From assembly GCF_024519315.1 (NCBI RefSeq), contig NZ_JANIIC010000030.1, positions 55,154 through 119,153 of the forward strand: a DNA stretch of 64,000 nucleotides, read 5' to 3'. The position numbers and the translations under genes are program-made. Every line of letters begins with the position of its first letter. Within the stretch, counting starts at the first letter, position 1. Shown in pieces: positions 57,290 to 64,000 of the stretch. Source of the stretch: Streptomyces malaysiensis subsp. samsunensis. Its GTDB lineage: Bacteria; Actinomycetota; Actinomycetes; Streptomycetales; Streptomycetaceae. The notes below the pieces were generated by a model. It searched no databases. It saw only the letters and a program-made list of their open reading frames with translations, and was not told the DNA's origin.

Positions 57290-58258
57290 TCAGCGGGTGG
57301 GGTCCGCCAGGTCGGCGAATGATGACTGGCGGGAGCACCGCGCAAGTGACTCGAGCTCAGCCGGGGTCAGCCCGAGGACACCCTCGGCGATGCGATATTC
57401 GTTCGACAGCTTGGTGCGGCTCGTCACCGGATCGTCGGTCGAGAGCGCGACTGGCACACCCGCGCTGAGCAGCGACTTCAGCTGATGGTCGGCGAAGCTC
57501 TTCGCCGCGGCGGTGTGGACGTTGCTGGTCACCGCGACCTCGAGCGTGATGCCCCGCTGCGCGAGGGTTTCGAGCAGGGCGGGATCCTCGACACTGCGGA
57601 CACCGTGCCCGATCCGCTCGGGTCGGAGGTGCTCCAGCGCCGCCCGGACGCTCTCGGGGCCGGCAGCCTCGCCGGCATGTGCCGTGGTGCGGAGTCCGGC
57701 TTCACGCGCGCGCTCGTAGTGCGGCGCGAACAGATCGGCAGGCACACCCGCTTCGTCGCCAGCGATGTCGATCGCCCTGAACTGGTTGCGGCGAGCCAGG
57801 ATCGCCGACAACTCGCGGTCGGCGACGTCCGGACCGAAATTCCTGAGCAGCACACCGATCAGTGCCACCGGAATCTCGTACTGGCGCTGAGCGCGGGCCA
57901 CGCCATCCGCCACGGCGTCCATGACCTCTTCGGCCGGGATCCCGCAGACGTCCCTGATGTAGAACGGCGAGTACCGCAGCTCGACGTGGGAAAGGCCGTC
58001 GACGGCCGCGTCTTCGACCGCCTCGAACCCGATGCGCTCCCAGTCCCGAGCTTCGACCGCCACCGTCGTGGCGACTTCGATCTTGGCCAGGTATTCGAGC
58101 AGGTCGTCCAGCGGTACGGCGGTCGATACGAGTTCTCGAACGGGCCCGCGCCCGGTCAGCAACCCTCGTTCGGCCGCCAGTTCGGCGACCGTCTCGACGC
58201 GGATGGCACCTTCGAGATGCCGGTGGAGGTCTCCGTACACCAGGGACGTGGTGGTCAA
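57290..58258 (-). CDS. Adenosine deaminase family protein
   Basis: The 322-residue TIM-barrel protein has His12 and His14 (GDLHRHLEGAIR), SHVELRYSPFYIR, HAGEAAGPES with the catalytic Glu near 196, ERIGHGVRS and STDDPVTSRTKLS with the metal Asp near 272. This is the complete zinc-dependent adenosine deaminase set. It would convert adenosine or a related 6-aminopurine nucleoside to the inosine form. It is placed in an operon with a sugar-acid pathway and opposite a nucleoside hydrolase. The related aminodeoxyfutalosine deaminase of menaquinone synthesis is less likely because no mqn genes are near. Confidence 0.87.
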   Translation of the reverse strand: MTTTSLVYGDLHRHLEGAIRVETVAELAAERGLLTGRGPVRELVSTAVPLDDLLEYLAKIEVATTVAVEARDWERIGFEAVEDAAVDGLSHVELRYSPFYIRDVCGIPAEEVMDAVADGVARAQRQYEIPVALIGVLLRNFGPDVADRELSAILARRNQFRAIDIAGDEAGVPADLFAPHYERAREAGLRTTAHAGEAAGPESVRAALEHLRPERIGHGVRSVEDPALLETLAQRGITLEVAVTSNVHTAAAKSFADHQLKSLLSAGVPVALSTDDPVTSRTKLSNEYRIAEGVLGLTPAELESLARCSRQSSFADLADPTR

Positions 58259-58923
58259 CGTGCGTCCTTTCGTCCGTATGAGGTGTGAACCTGCGGCCAG
58301 GCGATAGCCCTGACCGGGCTACCGTCGACACCCTCGATCGGCAGTGGCAGGCAAGCGAACTCGTACCGGCCGGCTTCGACCTCGGTGAGCCGCAGGCCTT
58401 CGATGATGAGGCACCCGGCGCCGAGCAGGATGTGGTGCGCTTCCAGCCCGGCCGGACCGTCGCAAAGGGATGGTTGCTCGAGTCCGAGGACCGCGACCCC
58501 TGCTTCCGCGGCCGCCGAGGCCAGTTCCAGGGAGACCGTGGGGAAGCCGTCGTGGTACCGGTCGGACCCGAAGTGCGCAGCCCAGTCGGTCTTGATGAGC
58601 AGGCGCGCACCGCGGCGGAGATGGGGCACGACCGGCTCGACGGGGATCGCCGCCCCGACCGGCAGCACACCGACATCGATCACGTCCGCCGGCCCGACGA
58701 GCACGTCGAGGTCGAGCGCCGCCACGTCGGCGCCGCCGGGGAACACGTGGAGAGGCGCGTCGATGTGGGTGCCGACATGCGAGCCCGTGGTGATCTCGGT
58801 GACCAGGTAGCCCTGTTCGTCATGGGTGTGCGCTTGCCGCGTGACGAGGCCTGGGTCACCCGGATACCCGGCGGTCCCGCTGGGGATGGGGTGCGTGAGA
58901 TCGATGACGCGTGCGGAACTCAT
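58255..58923 (-). CDS. Cyclase family (kynurenine formamidase-like) metal hydrolase
   Basis: The 222-residue protein has the hallmark HVGTHIDAPLH (about 49-59), the metal-binding site of the cyclase/formamidase family, plus DLTHPIPSG at the start and EQPSLCDGPAGLEAHHILLG in the second half. Members hydrolyse amides or lactone-like bonds, such as N-formylkynurenine and isatin. ATG 58923 overlaps the stop of the SnoaL-like gene (ATGA). In this operon it could open a lactone made by the upstream zinc dehydrogenase, but this is inference. Confidence 0.82.
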   Translation of the reverse strand: MSSARVIDLTHPIPSGTAGYPGDPGLVTRQAHTHDEQGYLVTEITTGSHVGTHIDAPLHVFPGGADVAALDLDVLVGPADVIDVGVLPVGAAIPVEPVVPHLRRGARLLIKTDWAAHFGSDRYHDGFPTVSLELASAAAEAGVAVLGLEQPSLCDGPAGLEAHHILLGAGCLIIEGLRLTEVEAGRYEFACLPLPIEGVDGSPVRAIAWPQVHTSYGRKDAR

Positions 58924-59300
58924 ACCCGCTGCTCCAGCGTCGCCGGATCGAAGTACGCGCGGACCTCCCTGAACCGGCCTTCTTCGACGCTGACGACGTT
59001 GATTCCGCGCAGCGGGTGTCCGACACCGTCGGGGCCGGTCATGACGGCGGTCCATTCGATCGCCGCGTGAGTGCCGTCGACCAGCGCATTTCCGATCTCG
59101 ACGGTCAAGCCGGGGAATCGCTCGCCGCTGTCCCGGTAGTAGCCGCTGATCTGGTCGTGCCCCTTGAGCACTCCACCGGGATAAGTGAACGTCGCGTCTT
59201 CGTGGTAGTGCCGGAGCACCCCTTCGAGGTTACGGTCGCTCTCCGCAGCCCAGTACGAGCGGGCGACAGCAACGGGTCCGGTGTTCTCAGCTTCCGCCAT
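58920..59300 (-). CDS. SnoaL/NTF2-like protein
   Basis: The 126-residue protein from ATG 59300 has the NTF2 fold: VARSYWAAESDRNLEGVLRH, DATFTYPGGVLKGHDQISGY and GINVVSVEEGRFREVRAYFD. A TTG two codons earlier would be only a minor change. The fold hosts isomerases, dehydratases and hydrolases. A ring or sugar-acid step missing from the neighbouring enzymes could be done by it, but no catalytic residues can be named with certainty. It is coupled to the cyclase gene. Confidence 0.75.
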   Translation of the reverse strand: MAEAENTGPVAVARSYWAAESDRNLEGVLRHYHEDATFTYPGGVLKGHDQISGYYRDSGERFPGLTVEIGNALVDGTHAAIEWTAVMTGPDGVGHPLRGINVVSVEEGRFREVRAYFDPATLEQRV

Positions 59301-59302
59301 GG

Positions 59303-60328
59303 TCAAACATCCTTTCCGAATTCGATGACGACTTTCAGCTGGTCGGGTCGGCCGACCAGGTCGAGCCCCTTCGCGATGTCGGCCGGACGCAGTCGGGTGG
59401 TGATGAGTCGGCCGGGTCGCACCGTTCCGGCGGCGACGAGGTCGATTGCTTCGTCCCAGCAGTTGGGGCTGCCCAGTGCGCCGCGGACAGTCAGGTCACG
59501 GGTCACGACCAGGTCCATGTCGACTGCGAGCGCGCCCGTCCCGTAAAGCGAAACGCAGGCGACGGTCCCACCCGGAACCGCGTGTTCGAGTGCGAATGCA
59601 AGCCCCGCGGGATTGCCGGAGGCCTCGATCACGCAGTTCCACCGCTGGGCGGTCACGACGGCGGCGTCGACGACTTCGTGGGCACCCAACCGCGTCGCGG
59701 CGGCCAGCCGTTCCGGGCTGACATCCGCGACCGAGACGACCTTCGCACCTCGCGCGACGGCCACCTGCGCCGCGAGCAGCCCGATGGTGCCGGCGCCGAC
59801 GACGAGGACACTTTCTCCTTCGACGATTCCGCACGCCCTTACGATGTTGAGGCCGACCGCGGTCGGCTCAATGAGGCAGGCGTCGTCGTCCGGCACGCTC
59901 GACGGCACCTTGCGAGCCGCCCGCGCCGGGAAGATCATCCGCGTCGCCAGCGCGCCGTCCAGGCTGATCAATCCGGTTTCCATCCGGTTCGGGCACATGT
60001 GGTAGCGCCCCGCCGCGCAAACGGCGCAGTGGCCACATCCGATGGAACACTCCCCGACGACGCGGTCGCCTACCTCGAAGCCGATCGCGCCGGCTCCCGT
60101 ATCCATCACTTCACCGACCCATTCGTGCCCGGGCACGATCGGGTAGCGCGCGAGCCCGGTCCGGAAATAGGCCATTTCACCGTCACGGATCTCCCGGTCG
60201 GTGGCGCACAGGCCCACCTGCCGGACCGCGATGAGCAGGTCGCCCGCGCCGGTCTCGGGTTCGGGCCGCCGGACGTGGTGCACGTCGCCGTCACCGCGGA
60301 GTTCGACCACCTCGATCGACTGAGTCAT
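59303..60328 (-). CDS. Zinc-dependent sugar/alcohol dehydrogenase (threonine dehydrogenase-like)
   Basis: The 341-residue protein starts at ATG 60328 after AAGGAGG. A longer in-frame extension runs into the divergent regulator and is not real. It has the catalytic zinc Cys in QVGLCATDREI, GHEWVGEVMDTG, the structural cluster CGHCAVCAAGRYHMC, and the NAD loop VVGAGTIGLLAAQVA. The family includes L-threonine, sorbitol and glucose dehydrogenases. As the first gene of the minus-strand operon it could oxidise the ribose (or another pentose) to its lactone. Control by the divergent GntR protein is supported by the palindrome at 60346-60360. Confidence 0.87.
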   Translation of the reverse strand: MTQSIEVVELRGDGDVHHVRRPEPETGAGDLLIAVRQVGLCATDREIRDGEMAYFRTGLARYPIVPGHEWVGEVMDTGAGAIGFEVGDRVVGECSIGCGHCAVCAAGRYHMCPNRMETGLISLDGALATRMIFPARAARKVPSSVPDDDACLIEPTAVGLNIVRACGIVEGESVLVVGAGTIGLLAAQVAVARGAKVVSVADVSPERLAAATRLGAHEVVDAAVVTAQRWNCVIEASGNPAGLAFALEHAVPGGTVACVSLYGTGALAVDMDLVVTRDLTVRGALGSPNCWDEAIDLVAAGTVRPGRLITTRLRPADIAKGLDLVGRPDQLKVVIEFGKDV

Positions 60329-60345
60329 CGAGCCTCCTTGACTTA

Positions 60346-60360
60346 GTCTGATTATCAGAC
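60346..60360. promoter_or_regulatory. Palindromic operator GTCTGAT-T-ATCAGAC
   Basis: This is a perfect 7-bp inverted repeat with a one-base centre, midway in the 45-base gap between the divergent dehydrogenase and GntR genes. FadR-type regulators bind T-G-A-T/A-T-C-A-like palindromes of this size. It probably blocks both promoters. Confidence 0.7.
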
Positions 60361-60373
60361 AATAGTTTCCGGC

Positions 60374-61081
60374 ATGTCGAACTCGCAAGCCCGGCCCCCA
60401 CGGCTCTCGACGGTCGTCGCCGACCAGATACAGAAGGAACTGTTCGACGACCACCTCCAGCCGGGCGACCGGCTGCCGACCGAAGCCGAGTTGTCGGAGC
60501 GCTACCAGGTGAGCCGTTCCGTGGTCCGGGAAGCCGGCCGGATCCTCGATCAACGAGGACTGGTCGACATCCGCCCTGGCCGGGGGATGATCGTGGCGCC
60601 TCCGGACGGTTCGCGCATCGTCGAGCAGTACGAGATCATGCTCGGTATGAACCGGGCGAGTTTCGCCCAGCTCATGGAGACCCGACTGGTCATCGAGGTC
60701 GAGATCGCCCGGCTCGCCGCGGCCCGCCGCAGCGGTGAACTCGTCGAGGCGATGCGTGCCACCATCGAGCGAGCCGCGGCTCACCCGGACGACTACACCG
60801 TCTGCATGGACGAAGACGTCCGGTTCCACGAGCTGATGTCGCAGGCGAGCGGTAACCCGTTCTTCGCATTCTTCATCGACCCCGTCAACACCTGCCTGCG
60901 CAACTCCTACACGGAAGTGCGCGGCTACCTGGCGGCCCAACCGGCGACGCTGGCCGAACACCGCGAGATCCTCGACGCCATCGAACGGGGCGACGCGGAC
61001 GGGGCCAGGACGGCTGCCCGGAACCACCTCACCAGGGTGGTCGAGCAGCAGGCGACGCTCGTGCCTAAGGAAACGGACTGA
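60374..61081 (+). CDS. GntR-family regulator, FadR/FCD type
   Basis: The 235-residue protein has the winged helix LQPGDRLPTEAELSERYQVS with RSVVREAGRILDQRGLVDIR (about 30-75), and the helical FCD domain (FAQLMETRLVIEVEIARLAA, DEDVRFHELMSQASGNPFFA, LAEHREILDAIERGDADGAR) with Asp/His residues for metal or carboxylate binding. It probably represses the divergent sugar-catabolic operon and the MFS/nucleoside hydrolase genes downstream. A keto or sugar acid is the likely effector. Confidence 0.9.
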   Translation: MSNSQARPPRLSTVVADQIQKELFDDHLQPGDRLPTEAELSERYQVSRSVVREAGRILDQRGLVDIRPGRGMIVAPPDGSRIVEQYEIMLGMNRASFAQLMETRLVIEVEIARLAAARRSGELVEAMRATIERAAAHPDDYTVCMDEDVRFHELMSQASGNPFFAFFIDPVNTCLRNSYTEVRGYLAAQPATLAEHREILDAIERGDADGARTAARNHLTRVVEQQATLVPKETD

Positions 61082-61173
61082 ACCACCTGCCAAACCAGCG
61101 GAGCAGGAACGTCCCAGGGGGATGGCTCGCCGGCGACACCATTGAACCTACTGACAGACAACAGGGAACCGCG

Positions 61174-62610
61174 ATGTCCGCGCCTCCACGCACCAGAAGC
61201 GTCTTCGCCTCGACGCAAAAGACGCCCTCCCCGTTCGCCTTGACCGCGGCCCTGGTCGTCGCGGTGACGGCGTACCAGCTGGCCACGACCATGGTCGCGC
61301 CGACACTGCCCGTCATCACGAAAGACCTCTCGCTGTCACCCGCCACGACGGGGCTGACCCAAGCGCTGTTCTTCCTGGTGGCCGCGTTGATCGAAGTCGT
61401 CGTGCCGATTTCGGACCGGTACGGCAGGCGCGCCATGCTGGTGGTCTGCCTCGCGCTCACCGCACTCGGTCACGTGCTCGCCGCGACAGCCGCATCGGAA
61501 CAGATGTTCCTCGCCGGCCGGGTGATGCAGGGACTGTCCGGAGTCGCATTCCCGCTGGCGTTCGTGACGTTGCACAAGAACCTTTCGCCCATCCAGTTCG
61601 GACGCAGCGTGGGCATCATCGCCGCGGTGAACCTGGGCATCACCGGCGTGGACACGCTCGCGGGCAGCTACCTGGCCGAGTCGCTGGGCTTCCGCAGCAT
61701 CTTCTGGTGCATGGCCGCGATCAGCGTCACCGCACTCGTCCTCGTCCACCGAATCGTGCCCAAGGACGACGCGAAGTCCACCATGTCGATCGACTGGGCG
61801 GGCATCGTGGTGCTGTGCCTCGGCATCGGAGCCCTGCTGTTCGGTCTGTCCCAGGGCGGGACGCTCGGCTGGACATCTCCCACCGTCTTGATCACCGGCA
61901 TCGGCGGGATCGTCGCGATCGGCCTGTTCCCTCTCGTCGAGTACCGGTCGCGACTGCCGCTAGTCCAGACCGCTTTGCTGCGCTCGCGCGACGTCTGGCC
62001 GCTGTTGGTGGTCGTCCTGCTCAGCATGGGCGGAATGTTCACCACGTACAGCTACCTGCTGCCCTTGATCGCCCAGGACCACTCCAGCGGCTACGGGCTC
62101 TCCCCGGTAACCGCCACGCTCAGGTTCATCGTGCCCGCCGCGGCGGCGGCGTTTATCTGCGCTCCCATCGCAGGACGCCTGGCGCCCCGGCTCGGTTGGC
62201 GGCGGATCACCGTGTCAACCCTGGCGGTCTCCGCGGCCTGCATGGTCGTGATCGCCTTCTTCCCACAGAACCAGATGCTCGTCGCGATCCTGGTTCCGGT
62301 CATCGGGTTCTGCTACTTCGGCGCGACCGAAACGGCGATGAACGGTCTGGGCGTGTTGCTCTCCCCCAAGAACAGCCCCTCGTTCCTGCCCGGCATCGCC
62401 GGCTGTTGCTTCGCACTCGGCGTCAGCGTCGGCACCGCGGCGGCGACCGCGGCGCTGAGCCACAATTCGACGCCGACCGATGGCATCGGCAACGGCTACC
62501 TGCTCGCGTTGGCCGCCATGGCCGCCATGGCCGTCGCCGCGGCGGCCGTGTCCTTCCTCATCCCGCGGCCGGCAGCTTCTGGAGTTGCCGCCACCGCCGA
62601 TCACCAGTAA
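61174..62610 (+). CDS. MFS transporter, DHA2-like (14-segment) type
   Basis: The 478-residue protein has 13-14 predicted membrane segments. The first repeat is ALVVAVTAYQLATTMVAPTL, and the 2-3 loop is SDRYGRRAMLVVCL. The LAGRVMQGLSGVAFPLAF segment resembles motif C-adjacent sequence of drug:H+ antiporters. The layout fits DHA2-type transporters, which are mainly exporters, but some import substrates. Position between the GntR regulator and the nucleoside hydrolase, 10 bases before the latter's start, suggests transport of the nucleoside or its base. The direction cannot be told from sequence. Confidence 0.85.
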   Translation: MSAPPRTRSVFASTQKTPSPFALTAALVVAVTAYQLATTMVAPTLPVITKDLSLSPATTGLTQALFFLVAALIEVVVPISDRYGRRAMLVVCLALTALGHVLAATAASEQMFLAGRVMQGLSGVAFPLAFVTLHKNLSPIQFGRSVGIIAAVNLGITGVDTLAGSYLAESLGFRSIFWCMAAISVTALVLVHRIVPKDDAKSTMSIDWAGIVVLCLGIGALLFGLSQGGTLGWTSPTVLITGIGGIVAIGLFPLVEYRSRLPLVQTALLRSRDVWPLLVVVLLSMGGMFTTYSYLLPLIAQDHSSGYGLSPVTATLRFIVPAAAAAFICAPIAGRLAPRLGWRRITVSTLAVSAACMVVIAFFPQNQMLVAILVPVIGFCYFGATETAMNGLGVLLSPKNSPSFLPGIAGCCFALGVSVGTAAATAALSHNSTPTDGIGNGYLLALAAMAAMAVAAAAVSFLIPRPAASGVAATADHQ

Positions 62611-62620
62611 GGCAAGAAGA

Positions 62621-63574
62621 ATGCAGAAGATCCTCATCGACTCCGACACCGGCGTGGACGACGCCATGGGCATCCTTTACGCGCTCGCAGACCCGACCGC
62701 CGAGATCGTCGGCATCACCACGCTTGTCGGCAACGCGCTGGTGCAGCACTGCACGCAGAACGCCCTCCGGCTCGTGGAGCTGATGGACGCCGAAACGCCA
62801 GTTGTGGCGGGCGCCGCGACGCCCCTCATCGAAGATCCCATGCCAGTGCCGTTCATCCACGGCCCGGAAGGACACGGTGGGGCGACTCTCGCTCCACCGA
62901 CGAGGACCGTCCAGGCCGGCATCGCGGCTTCGTACATCGCCGACCAGGTCCGCCGGCACGGTCGCGACCTCACCCTGGTCGCCGTCGGGCCACTGACGAA
63001 CATAGCCATGGCGCTGAAACTCCACCCGGATGCGTTCAAACACTGCGGCCCGTTGATCTGGATGGGCGGCGCGGTGGAACGCTCCGGGAACGACACGGCC
63101 ACCGGGGAAGCGAACTCGCTGCGTGATCCGGAGGCCGCGGAAATCGTGATGCGGTCGGGCCTCGACGTCACCATGGTGCCGCTCGACGTCACGGACTTCG
63201 TGTGCCTCACGGACCTCGAGCTCAAGGCGCTGGCAGACTCCGGCACGGCGGCAGGACGGCACCTCGCCGAGATCACCCCGCTGTACCTGGACTTTTACGA
63301 GTTGAAGTTCAATGAGCGGCGCTGCGCGATGCACAGTGCGCTCGCGATCGCCATCGCGATCGATCCCAGCCTGGTCACGAAGTCCTACCGCTTGCCCATC
63401 TCGGTCGAGCTCCACGGGATGCACACCCGGGGAATGACCGTTGTCGACCGCAGGACCCTGCGGGGTCCGGAGGAGACGTGGCGCGACACCGACGACGTGC
63501 CGACGCGCGCTGTGTACGGCGTCGACGGCGACCGGTTCCTCAGCCGCTTCATGAAGCTGCTCTCGAACAGCTGA
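62621..63574 (+). CDS. Nucleoside hydrolase (inosine-uridine preferring family)
   Basis: The 317-residue protein from ATG 62621 has the calcium-binding DSDTGVDDA (7-15), the typical VAVGPLTNIAMAL, LIWMGGAVERSGNDT and EANSLRDPEAAEIVMRSG (N-x-x-x-D-P-E-A). The C-terminal CAMHSALAIAIAIDP carries the family's second active-site stretch, with His instead of Asp in the usual H-D-P context. It splits ribonucleosides into base and ribose. It pairs functionally with the adenosine deaminase of the divergent operon. Confidence 0.87.
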   Translation: MQKILIDSDTGVDDAMGILYALADPTAEIVGITTLVGNALVQHCTQNALRLVELMDAETPVVAGAATPLIEDPMPVPFIHGPEGHGGATLAPPTRTVQAGIAASYIADQVRRHGRDLTLVAVGPLTNIAMALKLHPDAFKHCGPLIWMGGAVERSGNDTATGEANSLRDPEAAEIVMRSGLDVTMVPLDVTDFVCLTDLELKALADSGTAAGRHLAEITPLYLDFYELKFNERRCAMHSALAIAIAIDPSLVTKSYRLPISVELHGMHTRGMTVVDRRTLRGPEETWRDTDDVPTRAVYGVDGDRFLSRFMKLLSNS

Positions 63575-63599
63575 GGCTGGTTCGGCATCCGCCTCTGTC

Positions 63600-64000
63600 T
63601 CGAACAATCGACCGTACGTCTCATTACCAGAGCTGACGGTCTCGGAACCAGTCTCGCGAGATCGCTGCTTCAACGCTCCGTTCAACAGCTCGACCGCCAA
63701 CAGCAAGACCAGCGGCGGACACGCCGCCACAGTGACCTGCAACAGGCTCATGGCCGGCGTCGAGCCGATGTTCGCCACCAGCGACAGGCAGATGCCGAAC
63801 ACCAACGCCACGCAGGCCAACCACCGACCCGACCCCGCCGCCACGGTGGGTCCTCCACAACTCGACCGTCGCGATCGTCAGCAGACCATCGACCAAAAGC
63901 GGCCAGATCGACGCCGTCACCGTATCCGCACCGATGCGGAGTGCGAAGTCAGGTCCGTGGCAATACGAGGCGTACGCCGTGCAGAGGGCAACCAGCCCGT
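63600..64000 (-). pseudogene. DUF2637-like membrane protein, partial and frame-disrupted
   Basis: Read from the window's right edge on the minus strand, the sequence is LVALCTAYASYCHGPDFALR, WPLLVDGLLTIATVELWRTH in one frame. Then, after a slip near 63845, it reads GRWLACVALVFGICLSLVAN and LVLLLAVELLNGALKQRSRE in another. The alternation of hydrophobic helices and the V-D-G-L-L/S-L-x-A-N pattern match DUF2637 proteins, which are common in actinomycete plasmids and integrative elements. The gene's start is outside the window. There is no clean stop before the nucleoside hydrolase, so it is probably truncated. Confidence 0.55.

Noticed and set aside
60329..61093. N-terminal extension of the zinc dehydrogenase by 255 codons
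   Set aside because: It runs antisense through the GntR gene. ATG 60328 has an excellent ribosome site and the family length fits.
1..64000. CRISPR arrays, tRNA or rRNA genes
   Set aside because: No regularly spaced repeats, tRNA-like cloverleaf or rRNA sequence was noticed on reading. Only short two-copy repeats were found.

Overview
The window reads as high-GC actinomycete DNA, most likely Streptomyces. The evidence is GTG and TTG starts, GTGA/ATGA translational coupling, a Streptomyces-type secreted alpha-amylase, IS1380/IS5 remnants and GC-rich hairpin terminators. It looks like an accessory region such as a chromosome arm or large plasmid. Intact catabolic operons alternate with IS remnants and frame-broken genes, and no ribosomal, tRNA or core housekeeping genes were seen.

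Left part (0-17.7 kb): aromatic catabolism. A cupin end, a zinc alcohol dehydrogenase, an FAD hydroxylase and a frameshifted quinone oxidoreductase form one operon ending in a strong hairpin. Next come a decayed alcohol dehydrogenase, a YCII protein with an ornithine-cyclodeaminase-like protein, and a MarR regulator divergent from a small ABM monooxygenase. A fumarylacetoacetate-hydrolase (FAH) family gene diverges from a VOC dioxygenase followed by an IclR regulator. A minus-strand operon of flavin reductase, group D monooxygenase, FAH hydrolase and two-domain extradiol dioxygenase is divergent from a GntR regulator with paired operators. This operon could make a catechol, cleave it and hydrolyse the product.

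17.8-23.6 kb is a graveyard: a frameshifted PPOX-family gene, IS5 and rve-type transposase remnants, an FHA-kinase pseudogene without its catalytic loop, an intact double SnoaL-fold protein, a truncated IS1380, an exo-glucosaminidase tail and a group II intron maturase scrap.

23.6-44.5 kb holds two related catabolic modules. The minus-strand set is aldehyde dehydrogenase, MFS, DHPH-type FAD monooxygenase, cupin and ACMSD-type amidohydrolase, then MFS and VOC, with a divergent GAF-PucR regulator. A PEP mutase/isocitrate lyase-like enzyme and an SBF-like transporter follow. The plus-strand set is a three-subunit molybdenum hydroxylase, a second amidohydrolase and a second FAD monooxygenase. The order Mo-hydroxylase, FAD hydroxylase and non-oxidative decarboxylase matches the logic of picolinate catabolism. 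Between them lie a broken AbiEii-like nucleotidyltransferase and two fragments of acetolactate decarboxylase.

44.5-53.6 kb is mixed: a DUF305 fragment fused to an IS5 end, a broken serine recombinase, coiled-coil hypotheticals, the alpha-amylase, a frameshifted ABC sugar-binding lipoprotein, an N-truncated polysaccharide deacetylase and a transposase tail.

53.6-63.6 kb is an intact divergent block. It has adenosine deaminase, nucleoside hydrolase, zinc dehydrogenase, cyclase, SnoaL protein, FAH-type 2-keto-3-deoxy-sugar-acid dehydratase candidate, D-2-hydroxyacid dehydrogenase, dioxovalerate-type aldehyde dehydrogenase, MFS and GntR. I read it as oxidative catabolism of a nucleoside sugar toward 2-oxoglutarate. 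The right edge holds a partial, frame-disrupted DUF2637-like gene.
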